Assembly: GCF_030813715.1 (NCBI RefSeq)
Contig: NZ_JAUSUZ010000001.1
Location: 8,848,501-8,912,500 of the forward strand
Origin: Catenuloplanes indicus
Lineage (GTDB): Bacteria > Actinomycetota > Actinomycetes > Mycobacteriales > Micromonosporaceae
Direction of reading: 5' to 3'
DNA: 64,000 bases
Under the pieces are notes generated by a model. That model was given only the letters and a program-made list of their open reading frames with translations. It was not told the origin of the DNA and did not search any database. This document shows positions 49,521-58,262 of the stretch, piece by piece. Numbering within the stretch: position 1 is the first letter of the stretch; every line of letters begins with the position of its first letter. The position numbers and the translations under genes are program-made.

Positions 49521-50909
49521 ATGAGCGAGCAACATCGGGTTGTCGTCGTGGGTGCCGGGTTCGGTGGACTCTTCGCCACGAAGGCGCTGAAACGCGCGGA
49601 CGTGCACGTGACAATGATCAACGGGACGACGCATCACCTGTTTCAGCCGTTGCTGTACCAGGTGGCGACCGGGATCCTGTCCGAAGGGGAGATCGCGCCA
49701 CCGGTGCGGGAGATCCTGCGGCGGCAGCAGAACGTGGAGGTGCTGCTCGGCTGGGCGACGGAGGTGGACGTCGAGAAGCGGATAGTGACCGCGAACGCGC
49801 CGACCGGCATCGAGTACCAGGTGCCGTACGACACGCTGATCGTGGCCGCGGGCGCGTCCCAGTCGTACTTCGGCAACGACCAGTTCGCCGAGAACGCGCC
49901 CGGCATGAAGAGCATCGACGACGCGCTGGAGCTGCGCGGGCGGATCTTCGGCGCGTTCGAGATGGCGGAGCTGGAGACCGATCAGGAGGCGATCGACCGC
50001 TGGCTCACGTTCGTGGTGGTCGGCGCCGGGCCGACCGGTGTGGAGATGGCCGGGCAGATCGCCGAGCTCGCGCACCGTACGCTGCCGGGGCAGTACCGGC
50101 GGATCGATCCGAAGCGGGCACGGGTGATACTGGTCGACGCGGTCGACGCGGTGCTGCCCAGCTTCGGCGATCACCTGTCCACGCAGGCGCTCCGGCAGCT
50201 GCACAAGATCGGTGTCGAGGTCGAGCTGGGCACGAAGGTGGTCGGCGTCGACGAGGGCGGCATCGACGTGGAGACCGCGCGCGGCAAGCAGCGGATCGAG
50301 GCGGCCACCAAGATCTGGGCGGCCGGGGTGGCGGCGCCGCCGCTGGCCCGCAAGATCGCTGCCGCGGCCGGTGCGGAGACGGACCGGGCCGGGCGGATCA
50401 TGGTGAATCCCGACTGCACCGTGCCGGGTCACCCGGAGATCTTCGCGGTCGGTGACATGATGTCGCTCAACCGGCTGCCCGGTGTCGCGCAGGTCGCGAT
50501 CCAGAGCGGGCGGTACGCGGCCGACACGATCAAGCGACGGCTGGCCGGCAAGCCCGCGCCGGAGCCGTTCACGTACCACGACAAGGGCAGCATGGCCACG
50601 ATCTCGCGCTTCTCGGCCGTGGCCAGCACCGGGAAACTGCACTTCACCGGCTTCATCGGCTGGTTCATGTGGCTCGCCGTGCACCTGCTCTACCTGGTCG
50701 GCTTCAAGAACCGGCTGTCCACCATCGGGCACTGGTTCGTCTCGTTCGTCGGCACCGGCCGGTCCGAGCGTGTCACCACCACCCAGCAGGTCGTGGCGCG
50801 CGGCGCGATCCGGCGTCTGGGCCTGCTCGACACGACCGTGCCGGCCCACGACGGCGTGCCCGCGCCGGTCTCGGTCTCCAAGCTCGGTTCGCCGGTGCCG
50901 AGGCCCTGA
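49521..50909 (+). CDS. ndh: Type II NADH:quinone dehydrogenase
   Basis: The protein has 462 residues from ATG 49521. The FAD-binding site VVVVGAGFGGLFATKAL is followed by FQPLLYQVATGILSEGEIAPPVR (family signature) and the NADH-binding site FVVVGAGPTGVEMAGQIAEL. Then come the second FAD segment HPEIFAVGDM and a quinone/membrane-binding C-terminus (FTGFIGWFMWLAVHLLYLVGFKNRL). It oxidises NADH and passes electrons to menaquinone without pumping protons. Monocistronic, with a terminator 13 bases after its stop. Confidence 0.96.
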   Translation: MSEQHRVVVVGAGFGGLFATKALKRADVHVTMINGTTHHLFQPLLYQVATGILSEGEIAPPVREILRRQQNVEVLLGWATEVDVEKRIVTANAPTGIEYQVPYDTLIVAAGASQSYFGNDQFAENAPGMKSIDDALELRGRIFGAFEMAELETDQEAIDRWLTFVVVGAGPTGVEMAGQIAELAHRTLPGQYRRIDPKRARVILVDAVDAVLPSFGDHLSTQALRQLHKIGVEVELGTKVVGVDEGGIDVETARGKQRIEAATKIWAAGVAAPPLARKIAAAAGAETDRAGRIMVNPDCTVPGHPEIFAVGDMMSLNRLPGVAQVAIQSGRYAADTIKRRLAGKPAPEPFTYHDKGSMATISRFSAVASTGKLHFTGFIGWFMWLAVHLLYLVGFKNRLSTIGHWFVSFVGTGRSERVTTTQQVVARGAIRRLGLLDTTVPAHDGVPAPVSVSKLGSPVPRP

Positions 50910-50921
50910 CCCGACGGTACG

Positions 50922-50947
50922 GTGGGCGGGCCGGACAGCCCGCCCAC
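50922..50947 (+). terminator. Terminator of ndh
   Basis: 10-bp perfect stem GTGGGCGGGC/GCCCGCCCAC with 6-base loop, ending 13 bases before the arfB-like start. Confidence 0.75.
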
Positions 50948-50960
50948 TACCGTGGTACGC

Positions 50961-51386
50961 ATGGCGGACGATCTTCACGTCTCCGACCGGCTGGTCATCC
51001 CGGCGGCGGAGCTCAGCTGGCGGTTCTCCCGGTCGAGCGGGCCGGGCGGCCAGGGGGTGAACACGGCGGACAGCCGGGTCGAGCTGAGCTGGCCGGTCGC
51101 GTCGTCGTCGGTGCTGCCGCCGGTGCTGCGCGAGCGTGCGCTCGAGCGGCTGGGGAACCGGCTGGTGGACGGCGTACTCACGGTCGTCGCGTCCGAGTTC
51201 CGTTCGCAGCTGCGCAACCGGGAGGCGGCCCGGGCCCGGCTGGCCGCGCTGATCTCCCGTGCGGTGGCCGCGCCGCCACGGCAGCGGCGGGCCACGAAGC
51301 CGACCCGGGGGTCGGTGGAGCGCCGCATCTCCGCCAAGAAACAGCGTGGAGCGATCAAGCGCGGACGGCGCGGCGACGTCGACTGA
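50961..51386 (+). CDS. arfB: ArfB-type peptidyl-tRNA hydrolase (ribosome rescue)
   Basis: The protein has 141 residues from ATG 50961. A class I release-factor-like domain with the catalytic GGQ in RFSRSSGPGGQGVNTADSRVEL is followed by a basic C-terminal tail (RRATKPTRGSVERRISAKKQRGAIKRGRRG). In this family the tail enters the mRNA channel of stalled ribosomes, and GGQ releases the chain. The length is typical. Convergent with the sortase gene, 3 bases apart. Confidence 0.95.
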   Translation: MADDLHVSDRLVIPAAELSWRFSRSSGPGGQGVNTADSRVELSWPVASSSVLPPVLRERALERLGNRLVDGVLTVVASEFRSQLRNREAARARLAALISRAVAAPPRQRRATKPTRGSVERRISAKKQRGAIKRGRRGDVD

Positions 51387-51389
51387 CGG

Positions 51390-52217
51390 TCAGTGCACCG
51401 GGCGGCCGTCCGCCGCGGCGTCCGGGTTTCCGGGCGCGGGGGCGGGCAGCGCGGTCGCGTAGACCACGATGTTGTCCACGAACGTCCGCGCGGCCGGGTC
51501 GTAGGCACCGCCGCAGGTGATCAGGCGCAGCGTGGGGGCGTCGGTCGGGCCGTAGACGCGCTCCGTGGGGAACGCCGACTTCGCGTAGCGCTCCATGGCG
51601 GTGACCGTGAAGACCGCGGTGCTGCCGTCGGCGCGGGTCACCCGGATCTCTGCGCCGCGGGTGAGGTCGGTCAGGCGGTAGAAGACGCCGCGGCCGGTCT
51701 CGGCCGAGTCGACGTGTCCGAGCAGGACGGACGGGCCGGTCTCGCCGGGTGTGACGGAGTGGCGGTACCAGCCGGCCGGGGCGTTGCCGGTGAGCGGCGG
51801 CACCTGAACCGTGCCGTCCGGTCGCCGGCCGAGCGGGATCAGCGCCGAGCGCACGCCGATCGACGGGATGTCCAGCATGCGCGGGAAGCTACGGGGCAGT
51901 ACCGTCCACCGTGGATCGCCGCCGAGCCGCCGCGCCGCGGGCGGCGCCGGGACGAACGGGCCGGCGGGCGACGTGGGCGCCGGGATCGCGCTGTCGATCC
52001 GGCCGGCCGCGCGGGACGGCACCGCCGGGCCGGGAGACGCCGCCGGGCCGGCGGGTTCCTCGGCGAAGCCGGTGGCCCGGACCCGGGCGGCCTCTGCCGC
52101 GTCGGCCGCCGCGGCCTGCCGGGCGCCCTGGACCGTCAGTGCCGTGCCGGCGAGCGCGAGCACGGCCGCGACCACCGCGACGCGGGGCCGGAGCCGTGCC
52201 CGTAACTCGTCACGCAT
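51390..52217 (-). CDS. Class F-like sortase
   Basis: The protein has 275 residues from ATG 52217. An N-terminal signal-anchor helix (VAVVAAVLALAGTALTV) is followed by an Ala/Pro-rich stalk to residue ~105 and the sortase barrel (LDIPSIGVRSALIPLG). The catalytic His is in VLLGHVDSA, Cys in LRLITCGGAYD, and Arg in the C-terminal strand (AARTFVDNIVVYA). Sortases join proteins to the wall or to each other after cutting a short sorting signal. The gene follows its probable substrate gene by 5 bases. Confidence 0.93.
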   Translation of the reverse strand: MRDELRARLRPRVAVVAAVLALAGTALTVQGARQAAAADAAEAARVRATGFAEEPAGPAASPGPAVPSRAAGRIDSAIPAPTSPAGPFVPAPPAARRLGGDPRWTVLPRSFPRMLDIPSIGVRSALIPLGRRPDGTVQVPPLTGNAPAGWYRHSVTPGETGPSVLLGHVDSAETGRGVFYRLTDLTRGAEIRVTRADGSTAVFTVTAMERYAKSAFPTERVYGPTDAPTLRLITCGGAYDPAARTFVDNIVVYATALPAPAPGNPDAAADGRPVH

Positions 52218-52222
52218 GCGGA

Positions 52223-52864
52223 TCAGCGGGACGGGCGGCGCCGGACCGCGGCGACCGTGGCCGCCGCCGCGGCGGCCAGCAGCGCCAGGCCGGCGAGAAG
52301 CGTGCCGTTCATGCCGCCGCCGCCACCGATGCCGGTGTCCGGCCCGCCGCTCGGGTACGGCGCACCCGTGGTGCCACCGCCCGGCCCGGGCGTGCTCGGC
52401 GCACCCGTCGGCTCACCGGTCGGACCGCCCGTCGGTCCGCCGGTCGGTCCGCCGGTCGTGGGGTAGCCGGTCGGCGTGACCGACGGCTCGCCGGTCGTCG
52501 GGTAGGCCGTCGGCGTGACCGACGGGTCGCCGGACGTGGTCGGGTAGCCGCCCGGCACCGTCGACGACGGGTACGGACTGCCGGTGGCCGGCGGCACGGA
52601 CGTGACGCCGGCGCTCGGGGCCGGTGAGCCGGACGGGTAGGCGACCGGGTCGTTGCCGCCGTCGCGGCAGAACGCCAGCAGGAGCAGCAGCAACAGCAGC
52701 AGCAGGATGACACCCGCCACGGTGATCCAGGTGGTCCGGCGACGCCCGCCACCGCCGGCACCACCACCGGCGCCATAGCCCGGCGGCGGATTGCCGGGCG
52801 GCGGCGGGTTCGACGGCGGCGGGTTCGACGGCGGAGGGTTCTGCGGTGGTCTGTAGTCGGACAT
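52223..52864 (-). CDS. Proline-rich membrane protein, probable sortase substrate
   Basis: The protein has 213 residues from ATG 52864, GAGG 9 bases upstream. The cytosolic Pro/Asn repeats (QNPPPSNPPPSNPPPPGN) are followed by one helix (ITVAGVILLLLLLLLLLAFC) and a Thr/Pro/Gly-rich external stalk with PSVTPTxYPTTG repeats. A C-terminal GPDTG precedes a second hydrophobic stretch and a basic tail (AAVRRRPSR). PxTG plus helix plus positive tail is the layout of a cell-wall sorting signal. The linked sortase strengthens this reading. The N-terminal helix instead of a cleaved signal is unusual. Confidence 0.75.
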   Translation of the reverse strand: MSDYRPPQNPPPSNPPPSNPPPPGNPPPGYGAGGGAGGGGRRRTTWITVAGVILLLLLLLLLLAFCRDGGNDPVAYPSGSPAPSAGVTSVPPATGSPYPSSTVPGGYPTTSGDPSVTPTAYPTTGEPSVTPTGYPTTGGPTGGPTGGPTGEPTGAPSTPGPGGGTTGAPYPSGGPDTGIGGGGGMNGTLLAGLALLAAAAAATVAAVRRRPSR

Positions 52865-53049
52865 GGCCGATGCCTCTTCGCAAAGTCGGCGGTGAGGGAC
52901 AGATCTCTGGTGGAACCGGGTAATGGTGCCAGCAGTCCGTCGCGCATGGTGTCCAGGAACCGACACGAATCCGGCAGGGCTCCCATCGGACACGAATTCA
53001 CCGAATTCTACGTCCTCAGCTCCAGCCCCGCGCTGCCGAAGGGTCCGGC

Positions 53050-54702
53050 GTGGACGAGGAGCAGGAGCGGCTGGCGACGCTGCACGAGTACGGCCTGCTC
53101 GACGCGCCCGCGGACGACGAGCTGGCGGCGGTCGTCCGGGTCGCCGCGCTGGTCGCCGGCGTACCCACGGCGACGTTGAACCTGATCGACGAGAACCGGC
53201 AGTGCCAGCTCACCACGTGCGGGTTCGAGGGCGGCGACTCCGCGCGCGAGGACTCGATGTGCGCGATCCGGCTGCTGGAGCGGCGGACCGTGGTGGTGCC
53301 GGACGCCAGCCGGGACCCGGTCTACCGGGACAACCCGTGGGTGACCGGGCGGCTGGCCGGCGTGCGGTTCTACGCCTCGGTCCCGCTGGTCACGCCGACC
53401 GGGCACGCGCTCGGCACGCTGTGCGTCTTCGACGACGTACCGGGCGGCCTGGACGACCGGCAGATCGCCCGCCTGGAGGACCTGGCCCGGGTCATCCTGG
53501 CGCTGTTCGAACGCCGCCGGGAGGCGCGGGCCCGAGCCGAGCTGGCCGCGGTGGCGCAGCGCGCGCTGCGCGAGGCCGAGGCCCGCCAGCAGCTGCTGGA
53601 CGCGGTACTGGACAGCGTGGACGTGGCGATCGTGGCCGCGGACCCGTTCGGCCGGCTGTCGCTGTTCAACCGCGCGGCCGCGGAATGGCACGGCCTGGAC
53701 GCGGACGCCACGGTCGGGCCGGGCGACCTCTCCGACACGTACGCGCTGTTCGAGACGGACGGCGTGACCCCGCTGGGACCGGACCGCATCCCGCTGCTGC
53801 GCGCGCTGCGCGACGGCGCGGTCGACCACGCGGAGATCATGATCCGGCCGGCGGACCGCGAGGCCCGCTGGGTGACCGCGACCGGCCGCCGGATGACCGC
53901 GGCGGACGGCATCCCGCTCGGCGCGGTGGTCGCGATGACCGACGTCTCCGCGGACCGGGCGCACCGGGTGGAGATGGAGGCCGCGCACGCGGCGCTGAAC
54001 GCGACGGTCGCGGAGCTGGAACGGTCGAACACGGAGCTGACCAACTTCGCCGCGGTCGCCGGGCACGACCTGGCGTCCCCGCTGGCCGTCGTCTCCGGCT
54101 ACCTGGAGCTGCTCACCGACCTGCACGGCGCGCAGCTGGACGAGCAGGCCCGCGGCTGGGTGCAGACGGCCGCCCGGTCGGTGGCCCGGATGCAGGGACT
54201 GATCCAGGCGCTGCTCACCTACGCGCGCGCCGGCAACGCGCCCACGAACCACCGGCCGACGGACCTGGCCGAGGTGCTCGGCCACGCCATGGTCGACCTG
54301 CGTACCGCGATCAAGGACAACCAGGCCACGGTACGGACACCGGCCGCGCTGCCGTCCGCGAGCTGCGACCCGACGCTGGTCCGGCAGCTGCTGCAGAACC
54401 TGCTGGGCAACTCGATCAAGTACCGGCACCCGGACCGGCCGCCGACGATCACGGTCACCGGCGAGGTCACGGACGAGGGCGTGCTGGTCCGGGTCGCGGA
54501 TGACGGCATCGGCATCCCGCCCGCGCACCGGCAGCGCGTCTTCGACATGTTCGCCATGGTCGAGCCGGCGAAGAAGACCGGCCACGGCATCGGCCTGTCC
54601 ACCTGCCTGCGCATCGTGCAGCGGCACGGCGGCTGGATCCGGGCGGAGGAGACGCCGGGCGGTGGCACGACGATCGTGTTCACGCTGCCGCATACCCCCT
54701 GA
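53050..54702 (+). CDS. Soluble GAF-PAS sensor histidine kinase
   Basis: The protein has 550 residues from GTG 53050. GAF domain ~10-165 (ATLNLIDENRQCQLTTCG, SMCAIRLLERRTVVVPDA, VPLVTPTGHALGTLCVFDD), PAS ~185-310 (LDAVLDSVDVAIVAADPFGRLSLFN), a coiled linker and HisKA (ELTNFAAVAGHDLASPLAVVSGYLELL, His phosphosite). The ATPase follows with N-box LLQNLLGNSIKY and G-box VRVADDGIGIPPAHRQRVF. There is no membrane helix. The partner regulator is not adjacent; the c-di-GMP gene follows 44 bases later. Confidence 0.94.
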   Translation: MDEEQERLATLHEYGLLDAPADDELAAVVRVAALVAGVPTATLNLIDENRQCQLTTCGFEGGDSAREDSMCAIRLLERRTVVVPDASRDPVYRDNPWVTGRLAGVRFYASVPLVTPTGHALGTLCVFDDVPGGLDDRQIARLEDLARVILALFERRREARARAELAAVAQRALREAEARQQLLDAVLDSVDVAIVAADPFGRLSLFNRAAAEWHGLDADATVGPGDLSDTYALFETDGVTPLGPDRIPLLRALRDGAVDHAEIMIRPADREARWVTATGRRMTAADGIPLGAVVAMTDVSADRAHRVEMEAAHAALNATVAELERSNTELTNFAAVAGHDLASPLAVVSGYLELLTDLHGAQLDEQARGWVQTAARSVARMQGLIQALLTYARAGNAPTNHRPTDLAEVLGHAMVDLRTAIKDNQATVRTPAALPSASCDPTLVRQLLQNLLGNSIKYRHPDRPPTITVTGEVTDEGVLVRVADDGIGIPPAHRQRVFDMFAMVEPAKKTGHGIGLSTCLRIVQRHGGWIRAEETPGGGTTIVFTLPHTP

Positions 54703-54746
54703 TGGTTTTTTGTCAGGTTTACCCGCGGCGTGCCGATGGGGGAGAC

Positions 54747-56687
54747 GTGCTGACAGCTTGGCTGCGGGCCGCCGGGTCCGTGCTGCCGCAGGGGCGGCCG
54801 CTGCCCGGCGAGACCTGGGCGCGGCGGCACCGCGCGATTCTCTGGGTGCTCGGCCTGCATGCGGCCGGGCTCTACGCGTTCGCGCTGGTCCGCGGCCATT
54901 CCCCGGCGGACGCGCTGGTCGTCGTGTTCCCACTGGCGGTCGCGGTCGCGCTGGGCGCGTACCGGGGACTGTCCCGGCGCTGGCGCGCGTCGATCACCAC
55001 ACTCGGGCTGATGGGCTCGTCCGCGGTGATGGTCGGGCTGGCCGACGGGCAGACCGAGGCGCACTTCCACTTCTTCGTCATGCTCTTCGTGATCGTGCTC
55101 TACCAGGAGTGGGTCACGTTCCTGCTGGCGACCGTGTTCGTGCTGGCCGAGCACGCGATCGTCGGCGTCTTCGCACCGCACGACGTCTACGCGCACACCG
55201 CGGCCACCGAGGAACCGATCAAGTGGGCCGCGATCCACGCGCTGTTCATCGGCGGTGCCGCGATCGCCGCGATCGCGAACTGGCGGCTGACCGAGACCGC
55301 GCAGGACCGGGGGCAGGCGGCCGCGGACGAGCTCGCGCACGCGGCCACGCACGACGCGCTCACCGGGCTGGTGAACCGGATCGGCTTCGACCGGCTGCTG
55401 CTGGACGCGATCGGCGCGTCCGCGTCCGCGCCGCAAACGCTGTGCCTGGTCAACCTGGACCGGTTCCGGCTGATCAGCGAGGCCGGCCGGCACACCCAGG
55501 GCGACGAGATGCTGCGCCGGGTGGCCGAGCTGATCGAGGATCTGGCCGGCGACGACGCGGTGGTGGCCCGGGTCCGCGGCGACCGGTTCGCCGTGCTGCT
55601 GCCGGTGACGGCGGAGGAGTGCGTCGCGGTCGCGGAACGCGTCCGGGCCGGCGTCGCGAACCTCGCGTTCCAGGTCGAGGGCCAGGCGGTCGCGCTGACC
55701 GCCAGCATCGGCGTGGTACCGGTGTCGCCGCTGGCCGTCGGCCCGGAGGAACTGATCGTCGCGGCCGAGGCGGCCTGCTACACCGCGAAGGAACGCGGCC
55801 GGGACCGGGTGGAGCTGTACCGGGCGGACAATGAGGCGCTCGCGAAGCACCAGCAGGAGATGGACTGGGCCGGCCGGCTGGTCACGGCCCTGCGCGACGA
55901 CCGGTTCGAGCTGTTCTACCAGCCGATCGCGCGGGTGCCCGGCGCACGCGTGCCGGACGGCGACCACCAGTTCGGCGAGCTGCTGCTGCGCATGCGCACC
56001 GAGGACGGCAAGGTCGTCCCGCCCGGTCTGTTCCTGCCCGCGGCGGAGCGCTACGACCTGCTGCCCGCGGTCGACCGGTGGGTGGTCGCGCACGCGTTCC
56101 AGGTGCTCGCCGCGCACTACCACGGCCACGGCGCGGCCGGGCCGGACGGCAAGATCGGCGACCACTGGGCGATCAACCTTTCCGGACCGTCGATCGGCGA
56201 CGCCGAGTTCACCGACTACGTGCAGGCGCAGCTGGCGATGTCCGGCATCCCGGCGGAGCTGATCTGCTTCGAGATCACCGAGTCGGTCGCGATCAACGAC
56301 CTGAAGAAGGCCGCGGAGTTCATCGCCGAGCTGCGCAACCTCGGCTTCCGGTTCGCGCTGGACGACTTCGGCACCGGGCTGTCGTCGTTCACGTACCTGA
56401 AGCACCTGCCGGTCGACTTCCTCAAGATCGACGGTGCGTTCATCAAGAACCTGGAACGCGACGAGCTCGACCGGGTGATGACCCGCACGATCAACGACCT
56501 CGGCCACCAGATGGGCCTGAGCACGGTCGCGGAGTTCGTCGAGGACGCGGCCACCATCGCCCGCCTCCAGGAGATCGGCGTCGACTACGCCCAGGGCTAC
56601 GGCATCGCCATGCCCGGCCCGCTCTCCGACTGGCTGCGCACCCACCCGGCCGGCTCCGGCGCCGACCTGCGCCTCGCCACCGCCTGA
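54747..56687 (+). CDS. Membrane GGDEF-EAL protein, likely c-di-GMP phosphodiesterase
   Basis: The protein has 646 residues from GTG 54747 (GGGGG upstream). Five helices at residues ~25-185 contain AHFHFFVMLFVIVLYQEW. The GGDEF domain (~205-365) has RGDRF in place of GG(D/E)EF and no RxxD inhibitory site, so synthesis is doubtful. The EAL domain (~385-640) keeps ELLLRM, NLSG, FEITES, ALDDFGTGLSS, LKIDG and TVAEFVED, the residues needed for Mg2+ and c-di-GMP hydrolysis. It may break down c-di-GMP in response to the preceding kinase or a membrane signal. Confidence 0.93.
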   Translation: MLTAWLRAAGSVLPQGRPLPGETWARRHRAILWVLGLHAAGLYAFALVRGHSPADALVVVFPLAVAVALGAYRGLSRRWRASITTLGLMGSSAVMVGLADGQTEAHFHFFVMLFVIVLYQEWVTFLLATVFVLAEHAIVGVFAPHDVYAHTAATEEPIKWAAIHALFIGGAAIAAIANWRLTETAQDRGQAAADELAHAATHDALTGLVNRIGFDRLLLDAIGASASAPQTLCLVNLDRFRLISEAGRHTQGDEMLRRVAELIEDLAGDDAVVARVRGDRFAVLLPVTAEECVAVAERVRAGVANLAFQVEGQAVALTASIGVVPVSPLAVGPEELIVAAEAACYTAKERGRDRVELYRADNEALAKHQQEMDWAGRLVTALRDDRFELFYQPIARVPGARVPDGDHQFGELLLRMRTEDGKVVPPGLFLPAAERYDLLPAVDRWVVAHAFQVLAAHYHGHGAAGPDGKIGDHWAINLSGPSIGDAEFTDYVQAQLAMSGIPAELICFEITESVAINDLKKAAEFIAELRNLGFRFALDDFGTGLSSFTYLKHLPVDFLKIDGAFIKNLERDELDRVMTRTINDLGHQMGLSTVAEFVEDAATIARLQEIGVDYAQGYGIAMPGPLSDWLRTHPAGSGADLRLATA

Positions 56688-56700
56688 CTACGCTTACCGG

Positions 56701-57150
56701 ATGATCTCTCTGACCGTTGCCGGTGTGGTCCTGCGGGACCCGCACGACCGGGTCCTGCTCCAGCTGCGCGACGGCAACACCACGGTCGCGCCGCACCGCT
56801 GGTGCCTGCCCGGCGGCGCAGTGGAACCCGGCGAGACGCTGATCGAGGCCGCCGCACGCGAGCTGGCGGAGGAGACCGGGCTGCGCGCGGACGGTCCGCT
56901 CGACCTGATCTGGCACGGCACCGCACCGTCGGTCCGCGACCCCGGCACGCTCACCGAGTACGCGCTGTTCCTCGGCCACACCACCGCCACCCAGGAGCAG
57001 GTGCAGTGCAACGAGGGCGCGGCCATGGTCTTCACCCCGATCGCGGAGCTGCCCGGGGTCGACTGGGCCGACCACTACGAACCGGTGCTCGCCCGGGTCT
57101 TCCCACACCTCGGCCTGCCCTGGGATCCGCACAGGTCCTGCACACCGTGA
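56701..57150 (+). CDS. Nudix hydrolase
   Basis: The protein has 149 residues from ATG 56701, 13 bases after the previous stop. The full Nudix box GGAVEPGETLIEAAARELAEETG gives the Mg2+-binding REUXEE helix; the fold continues with DLIWHGTAPS and EYALFLGHTTATQE. It hydrolyses a nucleoside diphosphate-linked compound; the substrate is not predictable. Confidence 0.93.
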   Translation: MISLTVAGVVLRDPHDRVLLQLRDGNTTVAPHRWCLPGGAVEPGETLIEAAARELAEETGLRADGPLDLIWHGTAPSVRDPGTLTEYALFLGHTTATQEQVQCNEGAAMVFTPIAELPGVDWADHYEPVLARVFPHLGLPWDPHRSCTP

Positions 57151-57177
57151 CGGCGCCGGCTGCGGCACCATAGGGGC

Positions 57178-57690
57178 ATGGGGGCAGCTCACGGCACACC
57201 CGCGGCGCGGCAGCGGACCACGGCGGTCATCACCGCCGTGCTCGTCACCGCGTTCGTGATCGGGATCCTGGTGGTGGTGTCGCGCGCACCCGGCCCCGGC
57301 CGGGACGCCCGCGCCTACCCGGCCGACCGCGGCACGATCACGCTGGCCGGCGCGCTCGGCCGGGCCCACGTGCGCATCCCCGACTGCCTCGCCGGCACGC
57401 TGCGCTACGCCGTACCGGGCCCGTCGCACGACCTCTACCTGCTGCTCGGCGGATCCCGCCCGTGCCTCGACCGGTTCATCACGATCAACACCCTGACCGG
57501 CGAGGGTACGGTCTCCGAGCTACCCGCCTGGGCACGCGACGGCCGGGGTGAGGCGCTCGGCTGGCGGCTCGACCCGAGCCTCGGCTACACGCTCTACACG
57601 GGCCGCCCGGCGCCGGACCACGAGGTCGAGGCGCTGATCCGCGAGCTGAGCGACGGCTCCGGGCTTCAGGCGTACGTCCGGGCGACCTGA
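57178..57690 (+). CDS. Single-helix membrane protein of unknown function
   Basis: The protein has 170 residues from ATG 57178. One helix (AVITAVLVTAFVIGILVVV) at residues ~17-37 anchors an external domain with two Cys (RIPDCLAG, SRPCLDRF) that may form a disulfide and a FITINTLTGEGTVSELPAW core. No family was recognised. Confidence 0.65.
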   Translation: MGAAHGTPAARQRTTAVITAVLVTAFVIGILVVVSRAPGPGRDARAYPADRGTITLAGALGRAHVRIPDCLAGTLRYAVPGPSHDLYLLLGGSRPCLDRFITINTLTGEGTVSELPAWARDGRGEALGWRLDPSLGYTLYTGRPAPDHEVEALIRELSDGSGLQAYVRAT

Positions 57691-57737
57691 CACCGGGGCT
57701 CAGCGGTCTTTCAGCGAGCCGCGTTACGGTCCGGGAG

Positions 57738-58112
57738 GTGAACGAGGACAGGGCACGGTGGGTGGTCGACCGGCTCCGGGCGCGTGGCGTACCGGCGCAT
57801 CTGCAACTCCCGCGGGCCGGGCAGACGCAGGCCGGCATCCGGGTCGGCCTGCCGGACGGGCGCGAGGCGATCTGGGACACGGACGGCACCGCGGGCCTCG
57901 AGGCACAGGTGCTGCGCAACGGCGTGCTGGTCGGTTTCGTGCCGGTGATCGACGGCTCGGACCGGTTCACGCCGGAACAGACCGTGGACGCGATCGCGCA
58001 CACCGACTACGACCAGCCGATCGCCCGGCGCGCGGCGACACCGCGGTCGCACGGGCCGGCACTCCCGCCGGAGGGCGGGTTCTTCCGCCGCCTGATGGAC
58101 GGTTTCCGCTGA
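57738..58112 (+). CDS. Small soluble protein of unknown function
   Basis: The protein has 124 residues from GTG 57738 (GGGAG upstream). It has a compact alpha/beta pattern (RWVVDRLRARGVPAHLQLPRAGQ, GIRVGLPDGREAIWDTDG, GLEAQVLRNGVLVGFVPVI) and a flexible C-terminus. Similar short proteins occur singly in related genomes, but I cannot assign a role. A terminator hairpin follows. Confidence 0.65.
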   Translation: MNEDRARWVVDRLRARGVPAHLQLPRAGQTQAGIRVGLPDGREAIWDTDGTAGLEAQVLRNGVLVGFVPVIDGSDRFTPEQTVDAIAHTDYDQPIARRAATPRSHGPALPPEGGFFRRLMDGFR

Positions 58113-58138
58113 CGGGCTGATCGGGGCTTTCAGGTTCC

Positions 58139-58169
58139 GGGCCCCGCCCCGGCATCGGGGACGGGGCCC
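58139..58169. terminator. Terminator hairpin between convergent genes
   Basis: A 13-bp GC stem with one bulged A and a 4-base GCAT loop lies 26 bases after the preceding stop and 93 bases before the next convergent stop. Confidence 0.65.
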
Positions 58170-58262
58170 GCCGATCCGGCCGGGAGGTGTGATTCCCGTG
58201 CCGGTCGTCCTTCGGGCCCCGCCGCCCGTCGTTCCTCGGGCGGCGGGGAAACCAGGCGCCGG

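Noticed and set aside
48246-50978. A 910-codon minus-strand frame across esterase and ndh
   Set aside because: The upstream two thirds are antisense to ndh, which is unmistakable on the plus strand. Only the C-terminal part is the esterase.
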